Shown one piece after another: positions 1 to 7,146 of a stretch of 32,786 nucleotides of DNA. How positions within the stretch are numbered: the first letter of the stretch is position 1; each line of letters begins with the position of its first letter. The notes under the pieces were generated by a model. That model was given only the letters and a program-made list of their open reading frames with translations. It was not told the origin of the DNA and made no database searches. Source of the DNA: an uncultured Planctomycetales bacterium (GTDB lineage: Bacteria; Planctomycetota; Planctomycetia; Isosphaerales; Isosphaeraceae); contig CALCIB010000151.1 of the NCBI GenBank assembly GCA_937907525.1, positions 1 to 32,786 on the forward strand. Direction: 5' to 3'. Made by a program: the position numbers and the translations under genes.

Positions 1-80
1 GGTCGCCGGCCGTACACCCGGCACCGCTCAAACCCGCAATCCGGTAGAGTCAGCAGATTTCCAAGCGCGCGCCGAGAGTC

Positions 81-146
81 AAAAACGGTCGCGCGCTTTG
101 CGCGCTCTTTAGGAATTAAGAGCGCGCAAAGCGCGCCGGCTTTTTT
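81..146. terminator. Bidirectional intrinsic terminator with large self-palindromic arms
   Basis: A perfect 19-bp inverted repeat (91-109 and 118-136) encloses an 8-base loop. On the plus strand it is followed by six T (141-146), and on the minus strand by a run of five T (the A-run at 81-85). It sits about 50 bases past the stop of the minus-strand replication gene, so it most likely ends that early operon. Each arm is itself a small hairpin (GCGCGC, three bases, GCGCGC), so the element can also fold as two adjacent hairpins or a cruciform. I see no gene in bases 1-189. Confidence 0.8.
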
Positions 147-189
147 CACCCGTTGCGCGCACCTGTGACGACGCAATGGGTTGCTCGGA

Positions 190-2052
190 TTAGGCTTGCG
201 CCTCCGAAATCGAAGAGCGCGCACACTCCGGGACATCCTCCGTTTTCAAACGCCAGTTGCGTCCATGCACGGGTTGGCCGTCCGGCCCGGTCCTGGAGGG
301 AGCGGAGAGCGTCCCCTTGCGGGTCATCTCGACCAGCAGCCGGGTGAGGTCCTCCGCCGACTTGTGGCCCGAGAAGCAGCGGCGGTTGATCTGGGTGCGG
401 GTCAGCCCCCCTGGGTGACGCTTCAACTCCTTGACCACGGCGCGGGATTCCGGGTCGCCGTCGGCGTCGCCGAAGATCCAGGCCGTCGACTGAACGCAGT
501 AGTTCCAGAACGCCAACGCCGCGTTCAGATGGACGTCCTGGATCGTCGAGCAACGGTCCAGGACCGCGTGGACCGCCGCCAGCCTCATCACCTGGGCCTC
601 GGCCCGCGACGTCAGGTCGCCCACCAGGTCGCCGCGCTCGGCCGACAGCCGGGGGTACGCGGCCTCCCACAGTTCGTCGGCCCGGCGGTCGCGACGCAGC
701 GGCCGGCGCGGGTCCGCGAAATGTTCGAGGTGGTCCAACGACGCCTGGAGTCGAAGGACGAACGGGAGCAGGTCCGCGTCTTCGATCGAGCCCCCGTGGG
801 GGAGCATCTTCGACCGCCGCGAGCACACCCAGAGGAAGCGGTTGGCGAAGCCGTTGGCCTGCTCCGTGGACGACAGGAGCTTCCGAAGCTCCTTGGACGT
901 GATGTGGCCGATGATCGAGATGTGGGGATCGGTCGCGTGGAGCAGGGTGTTTTTGTTGTTGATCCGCAGATAGTCGCCGTCCCAACTCTTGCGGATCACC
1001 GACGAAGTATTGTAGCCGTCGCGACTCATCGTCGAGAGCAAGCCTCCGAACTCGCTTTCCACGAAGAGCGCCCGCTTGTCGTCCACGCCGGGGTCGATCT
1101 CCTTCTCCTCGACGCTCCCGTCGTCGGATCGGACCATCCTCATGATCGGGTCGCGGACGGAGTTGATGAGGCCCTCCCCGGTGGAAAGACCGCTCAGGTG
1201 CCGCTCGCGGCACCACGTCTCGTCGACGGCGAAGAAGACTCGGCGGACGTGGTTCCAGCTCGTCCCCTTGCGGGCCCTGGACGACTCGCCCACCAGGCAC
1301 ATGAACAGGTTCGTGCCGTGGCGGGTGGACTCGTAGAACCAGTGCGGCTTGCGGCCGAACAGGTTGCCGGCGCACACCAGGACCTGACCGAGGATCGCCA
1401 TCGGATCGGCCTCGGTGTGGGGCTCGATCGCCCTCACCAGGCCGCCGGCGACCCCATACCAGACCGCGGGGTCCGGCGCGTCGGGCCATGGGACCAGCCG
1501 GCCGTCCAGGTCGTCGTCCTCGTCCGGCGTCGATTCCGCCTCGATCCGATGCACCGAGCCCGCGAATCGGTCCAGCAGTTCGGTCGGCGTGAAGAGTTGG
1601 GATCGGACGTCCTCGACGTGACGGGCCGCCGCTTGCTGCATCTCGCGGATCAAGGCCTTTTGCTTGACGATCTCGGCGTGGAACGTCGCGTTGGCCCACG
1701 TCCCGACGGTCGCCGTGACTTCCTCCAGATAGTCGTCGCCGCCGATCCGCTCGAAGACGCCGGTTCGATCCAGCTCATCGGCCAGCATCACGGCGTCGAT
1801 CGGCTTGCCGGCGTCCGCGAGGTCGCGAATCGCCCGAAAGATCACCTGGTGCGCGTCGCGAAAGAAGTGGTCCGGCTCCAGGATCGACAGGACCAGGCGT
1901 CGAGTCTCGTCGTCGCACTCTTGTAATAGCATCGCTCCCAGGACGTGCCTTTCGGCGTCCAGGTTCGCGATCCGCCGGATCCCGGCGTCGTCCTCGTCGC
2001 GCCGATCGTAGTCCCGAACGCGCAGGGCGCCATCGTAAGGCAGGGAGGACAT
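190..2052 (-). CDS. Phage replication protein: DnaB N-terminal domain fused to a DUF3987-like ATPase
   Basis: 620 aa. Residues about 28-130 read as the DnaB helicase N-terminal domain (ERHVLGAMLL, then FFRDAHQVIF, then PIDAVMLADEL), which in DnaB mediates hexamer and primase contacts. No RecA-type DnaB C-terminal domain follows. From about residue 195 the protein resembles DUF3987 primase/helicase-like proteins of phages and plasmids. It has a degenerate P-loop GESSRARKGTS (255-265), an acidic FVESEFGGLL segment near 330, and the family-type NKNTLLHATDPHISIIGHIT stretch. It is probably the replicative ATPase of the prophage. The ATG overlaps the upstream TGA (TGATG) behind a GGAGG site, and it is the last gene before the terminator. 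Domain calls are from motif reading only. Confidence 0.75.
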   Translation of the reverse strand: MSSLPYDGALRVRDYDRRDEDDAGIRRIANLDAERHVLGAMLLQECDDETRRLVLSILEPDHFFRDAHQVIFRAIRDLADAGKPIDAVMLADELDRTGVFERIGGDDYLEEVTATVGTWANATFHAEIVKQKALIREMQQAAARHVEDVRSQLFTPTELLDRFAGSVHRIEAESTPDEDDDLDGRLVPWPDAPDPAVWYGVAGGLVRAIEPHTEADPMAILGQVLVCAGNLFGRKPHWFYESTRHGTNLFMCLVGESSRARKGTSWNHVRRVFFAVDETWCRERHLSGLSTGEGLINSVRDPIMRMVRSDDGSVEEKEIDPGVDDKRALFVESEFGGLLSTMSRDGYNTSSVIRKSWDGDYLRINNKNTLLHATDPHISIIGHITSKELRKLLSSTEQANGFANRFLWVCSRRSKMLPHGGSIEDADLLPFVLRLQASLDHLEHFADPRRPLRRDRRADELWEAAYPRLSAERGDLVGDLTSRAEAQVMRLAAVHAVLDRCSTIQDVHLNAALAFWNYCVQSTAWIFGDADGDPESRAVVKELKRHPGGLTRTQINRRCFSGHKSAEDLTRLLVEMTRKGTLSAPSRTGPDGQPVHGRNWRLKTEDVPECARSSISEAQA

Positions 2053-2363
2053 CAGCGGCCCTCCTTTCCGTCGGGGCCGAGCGACGCCCCCGAGGACAGC
2101 GCCAGGGGCCGGTAGCGGATCACCCGCGGGCTGAACAGCGGGTCGACGGCGGCGGGCTCGACGATCACCGCCAGCAACCCCCGCCGCTCCATGTCGAGGA
2201 GCGCCTGATCGACGACGGCCTGGTCGAGGTCGTGAAGCTGGTAGCGGACCTCGACGGCCGTCGGGAAGCGCTTGCGGGAGAGGACGGCCACGGCCGTCAA
2301 CACCAGGCCCTCGACCCGGCGATCGACGACCCGGTCCACCCGGGTGGTTCGTCGGTCAGCCAC
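2052..2363 (-). CDS. Small winged-helix-like protein, unknown
   Basis: 103 aa, starting at GTG 2363. A strong GGAGGAGG lies just upstream, and the start overlaps the end of the preceding small gene. The middle (VLTAVAVLSRKRFPTAVEVR, then a helix with QAVVDQALLDMERRGLLAVI) has the helix-turn-helix then helix and hairpin pattern of a winged-helix DNA-binding fold. No catalytic motif is visible. It is followed directly by the replication gene, so a replication-initiation or loader role is possible but unproven. The longer reading frame upstream of the GTG has shadow-like composition, so I rejected the longer start. Confidence 0.6.
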   Translation of the reverse strand: MADRRTTRVDRVVDRRVEGLVLTAVAVLSRKRFPTAVEVRYQLHDLDQAVVDQALLDMERRGLLAVIVEPAAVDPLFSPRVIRYRPLALSSGASLGPDGKEGR

Positions 2364-2574
2364 GGGCCACCTCCTCCGGGCCCAGAACCCAGACGTAGGC
2401 GTCGGACTCGTCCGGCCGTGTGTACCAGGCGTTCCGGTCGGGGTCGACGGGCGTCGCCATCGAGGAGGGAGTCGGGTCCGTGGCGCTTTTCTCGGAAGGC
2501 GCGACAGGAGCGGACGCGCGGCGCGACCGCCCGGCGTCGGGGGATTTCCCGCCGCGAGGGTTCTGTCGAGGCAT
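2356..2574 (-). CDS. Small hypothetical protein
   Basis: 72 aa, basic N-terminal half (MPRQNPRGGKSPDAGRSRR) and an acidic C-terminal end (DESDAYVWVLGPEEV). It is low in complexity and has no recognised domain. It overlaps the next gene by 8 bases, as expected for a translationally coupled member of this operon. The start has only a weak AGGAAA site. Function unknown. Confidence 0.45.
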   Translation of the reverse strand: MPRQNPRGGKSPDAGRSRRASAPVAPSEKSATDPTPSSMATPVDPDRNAWYTRPDESDAYVWVLGPEEVARG

Positions 2575-2688
2575 CGAAGTACTCGTTTCCTGGGATCGTC
2601 CGCCGGCCCGAGCTCGGCCAAGAGTGGGCGGCGGTCGATCTTGCTTCGGTCGGATGAGGTCCGGGCGACGTTCGGCCGGACATCCTAG

Positions 2689-2717
2689 AGCCTACAGTTC
2701 GCCTATGTTGGCGGCAA
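2689..2717 (-). promoter_or_regulatory. Candidate sigma-70-type promoter inside the early operon
   Basis: On the minus strand TTGCCG (2712-2717) is separated by exactly 17 bases from TAGGCT (2689-2694). It lies in the 160-bp gap between the antitoxin gene and the small gene starting at 2574, so the replication genes may be transcribed independently of the toxin-antitoxin genes. The match to consensus is partial (4/6 in each box). Confidence 0.3.
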
Positions 2718-2734
2718 CGGATGCACGGTGGGGA

Positions 2735-3280
2735 TCACTCCCGATCGCGCGGGGTTTGCGGGGCCGCGGGCTGGGGCCGCGGCGGGGGGTCGGGGTCGTC
2801 CAGGGCCCGGGGGTCGACGCCCAGGGCGGCGGCGATCCGGTCGCGGACTTCGGGCGCCAGGTCGATCCGGCCGGTCTCGTAGCCGCGGACGCGGCCCCGG
2901 GTCAGGTCGATCGCCTTGCCGAGTTCGGCGCGGTTCATCCCCGCCGCCTCCCGGGCCTTGCGGATCGCCTCGCCGATCCGCCGCTTGACCGCCCCCGGCC
3001 GCTCGTCCTTGGGGGGGCGGCGGTCGGGGAGGTCGACGAGGCGGTACGACGGCGGGTCCAGGTACTCCAGCATCACGCTTCGGACGTTCTCCACGTCCTC
3101 GGGTGACCGCCCGCCGTTGAGGCACGTCACCAGCTCCGCGAAGTCCGATCGGGTGGCGTCGTCCATCGCCAGCAGCCGATCCATCAACACCGCCAGCGCC
3201 ATCGACGTCAGCGTGACGCGGGGGCCGGAGGTCGTCGGGGCCCGGACGGCCGCGGCCTCCGGGATCGTCGCGACGGTCAT
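2735..3280 (-). CDS. XRE-family DNA-binding protein, probable antitoxin
   Basis: 181 aa. The C-terminal half holds a helix-turn-helix of the XRE/Cro type: IGEAIRKAREAAGMNRAELG, then LTRGRVRGYETGRIDLAPE, roughly residues 105-160. A Pro-rich tail follows. The N-terminal half is helical and unassigned. The ATG overlaps the stop of the RelE/HigB-like gene (ATGA) behind a GGGAGG site, so the two are translated together. Toxin-first then XRE antitoxin is the order typical of HigBA modules. It probably neutralises the toxin and represses the operon. An alternative is a plain phage repressor. Confidence 0.72.
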   Translation of the reverse strand: MTVATIPEAAAVRAPTTSGPRVTLTSMALAVLMDRLLAMDDATRSDFAELVTCLNGGRSPEDVENVRSVMLEYLDPPSYRLVDLPDRRPPKDERPGAVKRRIGEAIRKAREAAGMNRAELGKAIDLTRGRVRGYETGRIDLAPEVRDRIAAALGVDPRALDDPDPPPRPQPAAPQTPRDRE

Positions 3281-3741
3281 GATCGTTCCTCCCTTCCGTC
3301 TCGCGTCGATCGTTCCGACGCGGGTAGTTTCCAGTAGCCGGCCCGCCGCTTGCGGACCCTCAGTTTGTCCTCCATGGGGGTCGCCCCGTCGTTTTGCTTG
3401 TGGATGGCCGAGAGAACGACGAGGTTCCGGTCGGTCTTGTCGACGAGGAAGAAGACCCGGACGTTGAGCCGGCCCAACTCCCCGCCCTTGTCCCTCACCT
3501 CGAAGAAGTCCTCCACGGGGCGGACGTCCACCCGACCGCCCCGAGACGGCTCCTCCATCCCGGCGAGGCTCCGGAACTTCGCCGCCAGCCTTCGATATTG
3601 ACGCTCCCCCAGGAACGCCGCGGCCTCCTGACGCGCGACGTTCATCACCAGCACGTTCCACAGGTATCCCGGCCGTTCGCCGCCGCCGATCCGGAGGACC
3701 GTCTTGACGGTCTTGGGGGATTTGGCCGGTTCGTCGGTCAC
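3277..3741 (-). CDS. RelE/HigB-like toxin of a type II toxin-antitoxin pair
   Basis: 154 aa from GTG 3741, with GGAGG 9 bases upstream; the GTG overlaps the previous stop (GTGA). The segment GRLNVRVFFLVDKTDRNLVV, then LSAIHKQNDGATPMEDKLRV, matches the beta-sheet core and C-terminal basic strand seen in RelE/HigB ribosome-dependent mRNA interferases and the phage Gp49-like group. The family acts by cutting mRNA on the ribosome. Its immediate downstream partner is an XRE protein, which supports a HigBA-type module. Catalytic residues cannot be assigned with certainty in this divergent family. Confidence 0.68.
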   Translation of the reverse strand: MTDEPAKSPKTVKTVLRIGGGERPGYLWNVLVMNVARQEAAAFLGERQYRRLAAKFRSLAGMEEPSRGGRVDVRPVEDFFEVRDKGGELGRLNVRVFFLVDKTDRNLVVLSAIHKQNDGATPMEDKLRVRKRRAGYWKLPASERSTRDGREERS

Positions 3742-3983
3742 GACTTTCCGCCTCCACGCTTCGACGGCGTCCGGGCCTTCGCGGATTTCAGTCTCCCAGC
3801 CGTTTCCAGGACGGCGTAGCGGAGCGCCGCGGAGTCGCTTTCGATCCCCGGAACTTCCGACTGGATGGCTTTCAGGCCCTCCAGGGTGGCGACCGTCACG
3901 GTGAACAGTTTTCGCCCCATCCGGTCGATCCCGTCCGGCGTGACCGAAGGCCCCCCCTTCCCTTTCCCGCTCTTCACCGTCAT
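3738..3983 (-). CDS. Ribbon-helix-helix-like regulator, first gene of the toxin-antitoxin operon
   Basis: 81 aa. After a Lys/Gly-rich N-terminus, the pattern KLFTVTVATLEGLKAIQSEV, then SDSAALRYAVLETAGRL, fits a beta strand followed by two helices, as in CopG/Arc-type DNA-binding proteins. I chose ATG 3983 because an AAAGGGGGTG site precedes it. An upstream TTG at 4034 would place the -10 box inside the gene. Its stop overlaps the toxin start. It is a plausible operator-binding protein for the palindrome at 4023-4032, making this a three-gene module. Confidence 0.6.
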   Translation of the reverse strand: MTVKSGKGKGGPSVTPDGIDRMGRKLFTVTVATLEGLKAIQSEVPGIESDSAALRYAVLETAGRLKSAKARTPSKRGGGKS

Positions 3984-4009
3984 CGAGACACCCCCTTTCG
4001 ACGACGGCG

Positions 4010-4038
4010 AGTATAGCGCGACGGTATATACCAATCAA
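4010..4038 (-). promoter_or_regulatory. Promoter with embedded palindromic operator for the toxin-antitoxin operon
   Basis: On the minus strand TTGATT (4033-4038) is separated by 17 bases from TATACT (4010-4015), a good sigma-70-type promoter. The first gene starts 27 bases downstream of the -10 box. The spacer contains the perfect 10-bp palindrome GGTATATACC (4023-4032), well placed for a dimeric repressor to block polymerase. Autorepression by the RHH or XRE product of the operon is inferred. Confidence 0.65.
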
Positions 4039-4184
4039 CCCCGCGTCCCCGAAACGCCCCGCGAACGATCCGGATCGGCCCCGAGTCGCCGCGGCGTCGG
4101 ATCCGAGTGAAGACGCGCGCGCCCTCGCGCCGATGGCTTGGGTGCGGGGAGTCGCGGGTATCGCGAGGCGAAGGGAGGCGGAAG

Positions 4185-4466
4185 GTGGCTCAGGACGAAA
4201 TCGACGTGATGCTCAAGGCGTACAAGGCGAGACGTGTCGAGGACGACGCGCCGCCGCGGATGAAATGCGCCTTCCTTCTCGAATCGCTGTTGGAATCGAA
4301 GCTCGACATGCTCCGGAAGGAGTTGCGGGTTACTCGATCGGAGCTGGTCAACGCCTTGATCTGGAACGCCACCCGGCACATCACGATCTCGTACCGGGGT
4401 CGCAAGCGCGACTCCGCGACTTGCGACGACGGCCACGAGTCGCCTTCGACGTTGACGGCGGCGTAG
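4185..4466 (+). CDS. Ribbon-helix-helix-like small regulator, divergent from the early operon
   Basis: 93 aa from GTG 4185, with GGGAGG six bases upstream. The stretch SKLDMLRKELRVTRSELVNA, then LIWNATRHI, resembles the two helices of CopG/MetJ-type regulators. The C-terminus (RGRKRDSATCDDGHESPSTL) is polar and probably disordered. It is the only plus-strand gene in the left 22 kb and is transcribed away from the toxin-antitoxin operon. It may be part of an early switch. A longer start at 4107 lacks a ribosome site. Confidence 0.55.
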   Translation: MAQDEIDVMLKAYKARRVEDDAPPRMKCAFLLESLLESKLDMLRKELRVTRSELVNALIWNATRHITISYRGRKRDSATCDDGHESPSTLTAA

Positions 4467-4668
4467 ACCTTGACGTCTAAAGTTTGTCGATCCGTCAAAC
4501 CTTGCCACCGGCGCCCCTCCCCTGTTCGACGGGGCAGGGGGGAGGCGCGAAGACCGGGCCGCGTCGGCGTCCGTGTCGGCGCGGCCCGCGTCGCGCGCCG
4601 GAGGTCCATCCCCGGCGCCGTTGGGGCGATCCTAGCGCCCTCGTCCCGCGGCGTCCAGGGTCGGCGGT

Positions 4669-4887
4669 TCAGGCCGCGGCGATCAGTCGCCAGCCGCATC
4701 GGCGCCTGGTGGCGCCGTCGGGCGGGAAGGTGGCGCCCTTCTCGAACGGCGAGTCCTTCTCGGACGGTCCCCGCGGTCTGGCCTTCTCGGCCTTCTCGAC
4801 GCTGGGGTAGCGCCGCCAGGTCCCCTCCACGGGGCAGCGGCATCCGGTGGAGCGGGCGACGACGCGGGTCTTCTTCGGCTTGGTCAT
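4669..4887 (-). CDS. Small hypothetical protein with CxC motif
   Basis: 72 aa from ATG 4887, with GGAGAAG upstream. It is basic, with CRC at residues 16-18 and one further Cys near the C-terminus. KAEKARPRGPSEKDSPFEKG is low complexity. No domain recognised. It lies alone, downstream of the XRE gene at 5059 and an inverted-repeat element. The 202 bases between 4467 and 4668 hold only a GC-rich imperfect hairpin near 4510-4540 that may end the plus-strand regulator gene. Confidence 0.42.
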   Translation of the reverse strand: MTKPKKTRVVARSTGCRCPVEGTWRRYPSVEKAEKARPRGPSEKDSPFEKGATFPPDGATRRRCGWRLIAAA

Positions 4888-4952
4888 CAGGTTCTTCTCC
4901 CAAGGAAATCCGATCGGGAGAGCGTCCGAAGTGGACGACCGGCGGCCGAGGT

Positions 4953-4972
4953 GGCGTATACTTGGATACGCC
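4953..4972. repeat. Inverted repeat, candidate operator
   Basis: GGCGTAT and ATACGCC are separated by six bases (acttgg). This AT-containing dyad stands out in GC-rich DNA. It lies between the XRE gene at 5059 and the small gene at 4887, so it may be the operator for one of them. TATACT (4957-4962, plus strand) overlaps the left arm, but no -35 box is evident. Confidence 0.45.
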
Positions 4973-4998
4973 GCGACGGTCTCCCGTTGCCGGTTGGG

Positions 4999-5042
4999 GC
5001 CGTTCCGAGGGGTCCTTCTCACGGGTTGCCCCTCGGAACGGC
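4999..5042. terminator. 14-bp perfect hairpin downstream of the XRE regulator
   Basis: Arms 4999-5012 and 5029-5042 (GCCGTTCCGAGGGG and its complement) are perfect, with a 16-base loop. It lies just past the stop of the minus-strand gene at 5059 and is T-rich on the plus-strand side only (TTGTTTCTTC). It is most likely a transcription terminator or mRNA 3'-end stabiliser for the regulator gene. Confidence 0.5.
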
Positions 5043-5058
5043 TTGTTTCTTCGGCCGC

Positions 5059-5460
5059 CTACGCCGATTCGACGGCCGTTCGGATCGTCTCCAGGGCCGC
5101 CGGCGAGAGCCATTGGAGCCGGCGGCGGAACCTCACGAGGAGTTCGATCCGCTCGCGATCCAGGCCGTCGAGGTCGGTTTCGAGGCGGCGGTAGGTCTCG
5201 GCGGCGAGCGTCGCCAGCCGGTCCCGCCGCTCGGGAGGCGCGAGGACTTCCACCAGGGCGTCGACCGTCCGCCCGCTGGGGGCGTACAGGTCGCGCTCGG
5301 TTTGGCTCAGCGTGGCGCGAGACACGCCGGTCGCCTCGGCCAGGCCGTCGAGGGACAGGCCGCGCTCGCGGCGAAGCCTGTGGACTTCCTCGCCGAACAT
5401 GATCCCGTGTCCGTCCGGCCGCTCGGCCGGCTTCGTGGGCTTTCTTCCCGCCGTCGCCAT
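5059..5460 (-). CDS. XRE-family transcriptional regulator
   Basis: 133 aa from ATG 5460, with GGGGAGG 8 bases upstream. The HTH spans about residues 22-72: FGEEVHRLRRERGLSLDGLA, then EATGVSRATLSQTERDLYAP. A helical C-terminal half (RDRLATLAAETYRRLETDLD) follows and may dimerise. It is a candidate phage repressor or a switch protein. The 5' leader carries an 8-bp inverted repeat (5486-5493 with 5505-5512) that could be its own operator. No target can be assigned from sequence. Confidence 0.7.
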   Translation of the reverse strand: MATAGRKPTKPAERPDGHGIMFGEEVHRLRRERGLSLDGLAEATGVSRATLSQTERDLYAPSGRTVDALVEVLAPPERRDRLATLAAETYRRLETDLDGLDRERIELLVRFRRRLQWLSPAALETIRTAVESA

Positions 5461-5548
5461 GACTCGCCTCCCCGTCAACGCTCGCCTCTTCCGAAAGGAT
5501 GGTCCGGAAGAGACGTGTCGAGGTTTCAGCGAATTGACGGACGTTACG

Positions 5549-5585
5549 AAAAAAAGCCGCCGCCCCTCGGCCGAGGGACGGCGGC
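5549..5585 (-). terminator. Intrinsic terminator, minus strand
   Basis: Arms 5556-5569 and 5572-5585 pair with a single mismatch. On the minus strand the stem is followed by seven T (the A-run 5549-5555). It is the second of two terminators in a row at the end of the late operon, and it also shields the XRE gene downstream. Confidence 0.75.
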
Positions 5586-5762
5586 GAAGTTCCCGACTTC
5601 GACCCGAGTTCGCGTCTGCGGGTCGAACGCCGCGGCGCTACCCCGCGAAGGGTACGCGGACCTTGACGAGACGAATCCTGACTGACCGGCCGACGGTTTT
5701 GGGACCGCGGCTGAATCGAGAACGCGCGGATCATATCGCGATCCGGGAGCGCGTCAAGCTCG

Positions 5763-5802
5763 AAAAAAAGACGCCGACGCCCCGCGATCGGGCGTCGGCG
5801 TC
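5763..5802 (-). terminator. Intrinsic terminator of the late (structural) operon
   Basis: A 13-bp perfect stem (5770-5782 with 5790-5802) and a 7-base loop are followed on the minus strand by seven T (A-run 5763-5769). It lies about 150 bases beyond the stop of the last tail-end gene, so it ends the structural operon that begins near 21.7 kb. Confidence 0.85.
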
Positions 5803-5956
5803 GGGTGTGGTTCGGGCGACGGCCGGCGGCGTCGGCGGTCGCGTTGGCCCTCGGATCGACCCGGCCGCGGGTGTCCCCGGCGGTCGCGCGCCGGTTCGCT
5901 CTGGCCCGAGGGTTCCGCCTTCACGTCCGGATTCTCGCATGCGACGGATGCGATCG

Positions 5957-6358
5957 TCAATGCTTGCCCGGATCGCCCCATTTGCCTTGCGGGCACGTCG
6001 CCGTCGCCAGCCACGGTTTGACCGACCCGAAGCATCCGCAAGCCCGGCAGCGTCTGGCCTCGGCGTCGAAGTGCGGACAGCCCTGGCAGATCGCCCGCCG
6101 CCGCATCCGCTCGGCCGCCGGCGTGATCGGCAAGCCGGCCCGGAGCCAATCCCGCAGCGACCCGGCGAGGTTCGTGGCCTGGGTCGCCAGCGGGGGATAT
6201 TCCGCCGGCGAGTGGTCCGGATCGGGCAGGATCCGAACGTAGGTCGGATCATGGTCCGGGCGGGTGGGGTCGATCAGTTGGCAGAGCCGCGGGTTCGACT
6301 CGCCGCGGCATCGGCCTTCGGACAGCGGGCAGGATTGGCAACGCACGGCGGGTCTCAT
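5957..6358 (-). CDS. Cys-rich, probable zinc-binding small protein, last late gene
   Basis: 133 aa from ATG 6358, overlapping the preceding stop (ATGA). Cysteines come in close pairs: CQSC and CRG near the N-terminus, then CQGC, CRACGC and CPQG in the C-terminal 45 residues, in the manner of zinc ribbons. The middle part is proline-rich and uncharacterised. It resembles small Zn-ribbon proteins that phages encode near the end of tail operons, but no specific role can be assigned. Confidence 0.6.
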   Translation of the reverse strand: MRPAVRCQSCPLSEGRCRGESNPRLCQLIDPTRPDHDPTYVRILPDPDHSPAEYPPLATQATNLAGSLRDWLRAGLPITPAAERMRRRAICQGCPHFDAEARRCRACGCFGSVKPWLATATCPQGKWGDPGKH

Positions 6359-6768
6359 TTGGTGACGACGAACTTGGTGTACCCCAACGACGACAACGCC
6401 GGGCAAGACGTCGGTTTGAATTCGAGCATCAGCGGGTCGCAGGATTTCGCAGTCAGCGACAATCCAGGCGAGACGCCTGAAGTCGAACAAGGCGTGGCGA
6501 ACCCCGTCGGACAGGACCCCCCGCTGTATTGGTTCAAAACGGCCCCGAGGGCCCCGTTGAAGCATGACAGGGTAAACGTGATTTGATTAAAGCAAGCCGA
6601 CGTCCAAACCCCGGGGACGTAGCGCGGCAGCGGGATTGACCTAGAGCCTTGAATCGAATTCGTATATGTAAGCGTAAGGTCGGAGTCGGGGATCGGACAG
6701 TCGATGCACGGCGTGCCGTCGCCGGGACTGGGGCATCCGCAATTCGAGCAACCCGGATCGAAGAGCAT
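6355..6768 (-). CDS. Cysteine-rich phage protein, unknown
   Basis: 137 aa from ATG 6768, with GAGGG upstream, 10 bases after the previous stop. It has eleven cysteines. The first five are clustered (CSNCGC, then CIDC), and the later ones are spaced in a Ser/Thr/Gly-rich, beta-like sequence (TSACFNQITFTLSCFNGALG). Its composition is less GC-rich than its neighbours and differs from the rest of the operon. It could be a disulphide-stabilised virion surface or tail-tip protein. That is inferred from position and cysteine content only. Confidence 0.55.
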   Translation of the reverse strand: MLFDPGCSNCGCPSPGDGTPCIDCPIPDSDLTLTYTNSIQGSRSIPLPRYVPGVWTSACFNQITFTLSCFNGALGAVLNQYSGGSCPTGFATPCSTSGVSPGLSLTAKSCDPLMLEFKPTSCPALSSLGYTKFVVTK

Positions 6769-6778
6769 GGCGCGACCC

Positions 6779-7144
6779 TCAAGAGCATGAAGCGGAGACC
6801 AGCCACCAGGTCCCGCCGATCCAGGCGACCTTGACCACGCGGCCGACGGGGATCGGCGACGGCGTCGTGAAATCGTTGTAAACCGGGACCTCGTCGCCAT
6901 CGGCCCAGGAGCCGTCGGGTTGCAGGTCGGAGAGGCGGACCTTGCCGGTGGAACTCGGGGCGGCCCAGGTCCCGGTCGGGATCGCGGTCGTGACCCTGGC
7001 CCGGCGGACGCCGGGGTTCCAAAGGGACGCCGGGCCGGGTCCGGCGGGGGACGCGGCCGAGCCCTCCACGGCCCGCACCGCGCGTTGGATCCGCTTGACG
7101 CTCCCGCGGGAGAGCAGGACGCCTTGGTCGTCGGGGGTCGGCAT
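6779..7144 (-). CDS. Hypothetical late-operon protein
   Basis: 121 aa from ATG 7144, starting two bases after the preceding stop. The N-terminal half is basic (SVKRIQRAVRAVEGS). The C-terminal part (VRLSDLQPDGSWADGDEVPV, then VVKVAWIGGTWWLV) looks like a small beta domain, possibly SH3-like. It belongs to the tail-end cluster following the tape measure. No family is recognised. Confidence 0.6.
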   Translation of the reverse strand: MPTPDDQGVLLSRGSVKRIQRAVRAVEGSAASPAGPGPASLWNPGVRRARVTTAIPTGTWAAPSSTGKVRLSDLQPDGSWADGDEVPVYNDFTTPSPIPVGRVVKVAWIGGTWWLVSASCS

Positions 7145-7146
7145 GG

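Larger units (their letters stand above)
5461..5956. other. Gene-free transcriptional insulator between late operon and regulator
   Basis: This stretch of about 500 bases has no supportable gene. It contains the inverted repeat 5486-5512 in the leader of the XRE gene, the terminator 5549-5585, about 175 bases of unremarkable sequence, the terminator 5763-5802, and the 3' untranslated region of the last late gene. Reading frames that cross it run through the terminator stems and have shadow-like Arg/Pro/Gly composition. Confidence 0.6.
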